Assembly: GCA_022572335.1 (NCBI GenBank)
Contig: JACZWD010000053.1
Coordinates: forward strand, 1 to 13,339
Direction of reading: 5' to 3'
DNA from: Pseudomonadota bacterium
GTDB taxonomy: Bacteria > Pseudomonadota > Alphaproteobacteria > Rhodospirillales > 2-02-FULL-58-16
DNA: 13,339 nt
Below are positions 13,212 through 13,339 of the stretch, in pieces; within the stretch, counting starts at the first letter, position 1; each line of letters begins with the position of its first letter. The notes under the pieces were generated by a model. The model saw nothing but the letters and a program-made list of their open reading frames with translations. It ran no database searches and was not told the origin of the DNA. Position numbers and translations under genes: made by a program.

Positions 13212-13339
13212 ATGTTCCGCCGAAAGAAAAGTGATTTGGCCGTGCCGAAGATCCCCATCGTCCCCGAAGTCGATGGCGGTTCCGTCGCCAAGCCGGTAGC
13301 GACACCGTCGGCGCGGCAGGTGACCCCCTCACCGGTCAC
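13212..13339 (+). CDS. N-terminus of an unidentified protein, possibly bactofilin (3' end outside window)
   Basis: Starts at ATG 13212 with the strong ribosome binding site AAGGAAGGAG nine bases upstream. The 42 visible residues begin MFRRKKSDLAVPKIPIVPEV and continue as a Pro/Val/Ala-rich, probably disordered stretch to the window end. Bactofilins, polymer-forming cytoskeletal proteins, often begin with MF followed by a basic run and a Pro-rich linker before their beta-helical core. That core, which would decide the matter, is not included. The gene itself is likely real; the family is a guess. Confidence 0.55.
   Translation, partial: MFRRKKSDLAVPKIPIVPEVDGGSVAKPVATPSARQVTPSPV

Noticed and set aside
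1..13339. CRISPR array, tRNA, rRNA, integrase or defence system
   Set aside because: No regularly spaced repeats, cloverleaf-like segments, recombinase motifs or defence gene signatures were seen on either strand.

Overview
The window is GC-rich DNA from an alphaproteobacterium, most likely Rhodospirillales-like. This rests on a Fur without the CxxC zinc cysteines, a Ros/MucR regulator, the fur-miaB-phoH-ybeY-corC order, and threonyl-tRNA synthetase and IF3 sequences of alphaproteobacterial type. Almost all of it is chromosomal housekeeping DNA. I see no CRISPR array, tRNA, rRNA, phage or defence genes.

Layout. Positions 1-1948 (+) hold two translationally linked glycosyltransferases: a GT4 cut by the window edge and a GT9 heptosyltransferase-like protein, probably for envelope polysaccharide. 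Positions 1934-6135 (+) hold the translation cluster thrS, infC, rpmI, rplT, ending in a strong terminator. The cluster is split between infC and rpmI by a palindromic MITE-like element and a small opposite-strand cheZ-like gene. A second, larger copy of the same element follows rplT, where pheST sits in many bacteria. From 11497 down to 6503 (-) run mucR-like, fur, miaB, phoH, ybeY and corC. From miaB onward the genes overlap by a few bases and look like one operon. The gene that usually follows corC in this group (lnt) is absent; only a TGATG-coupled start codon remains, running into the second element. A TusA-like gene (+) diverges from mucR and overlaps tail-to-tail with a PfkB/adenosine kinase-like gene (-). 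A new + strand gene, possibly a bactofilin, starts at 13212 and leaves the window.

The most informative points are: (1) infC appears to start at an AUC codon (4045), with a perfect Shine-Dalgarno and an in-frame stop directly before it, which suggests IF3 autoregulation; (2) two related palindromic elements lie exactly at the two breaks in the ribosomal gene cluster, one with a nested palindromic insertion; (3) the CheZ-like protein is very short but keeps both the catalytic motif and a C-terminal CheY-binding-like helix; (4) the kinase carries an unusual C-terminal tail antisense to the TusA-like gene; (5) a possible 18-codon leader ORF precedes miaB. I did not find a clearly new multi-gene system.
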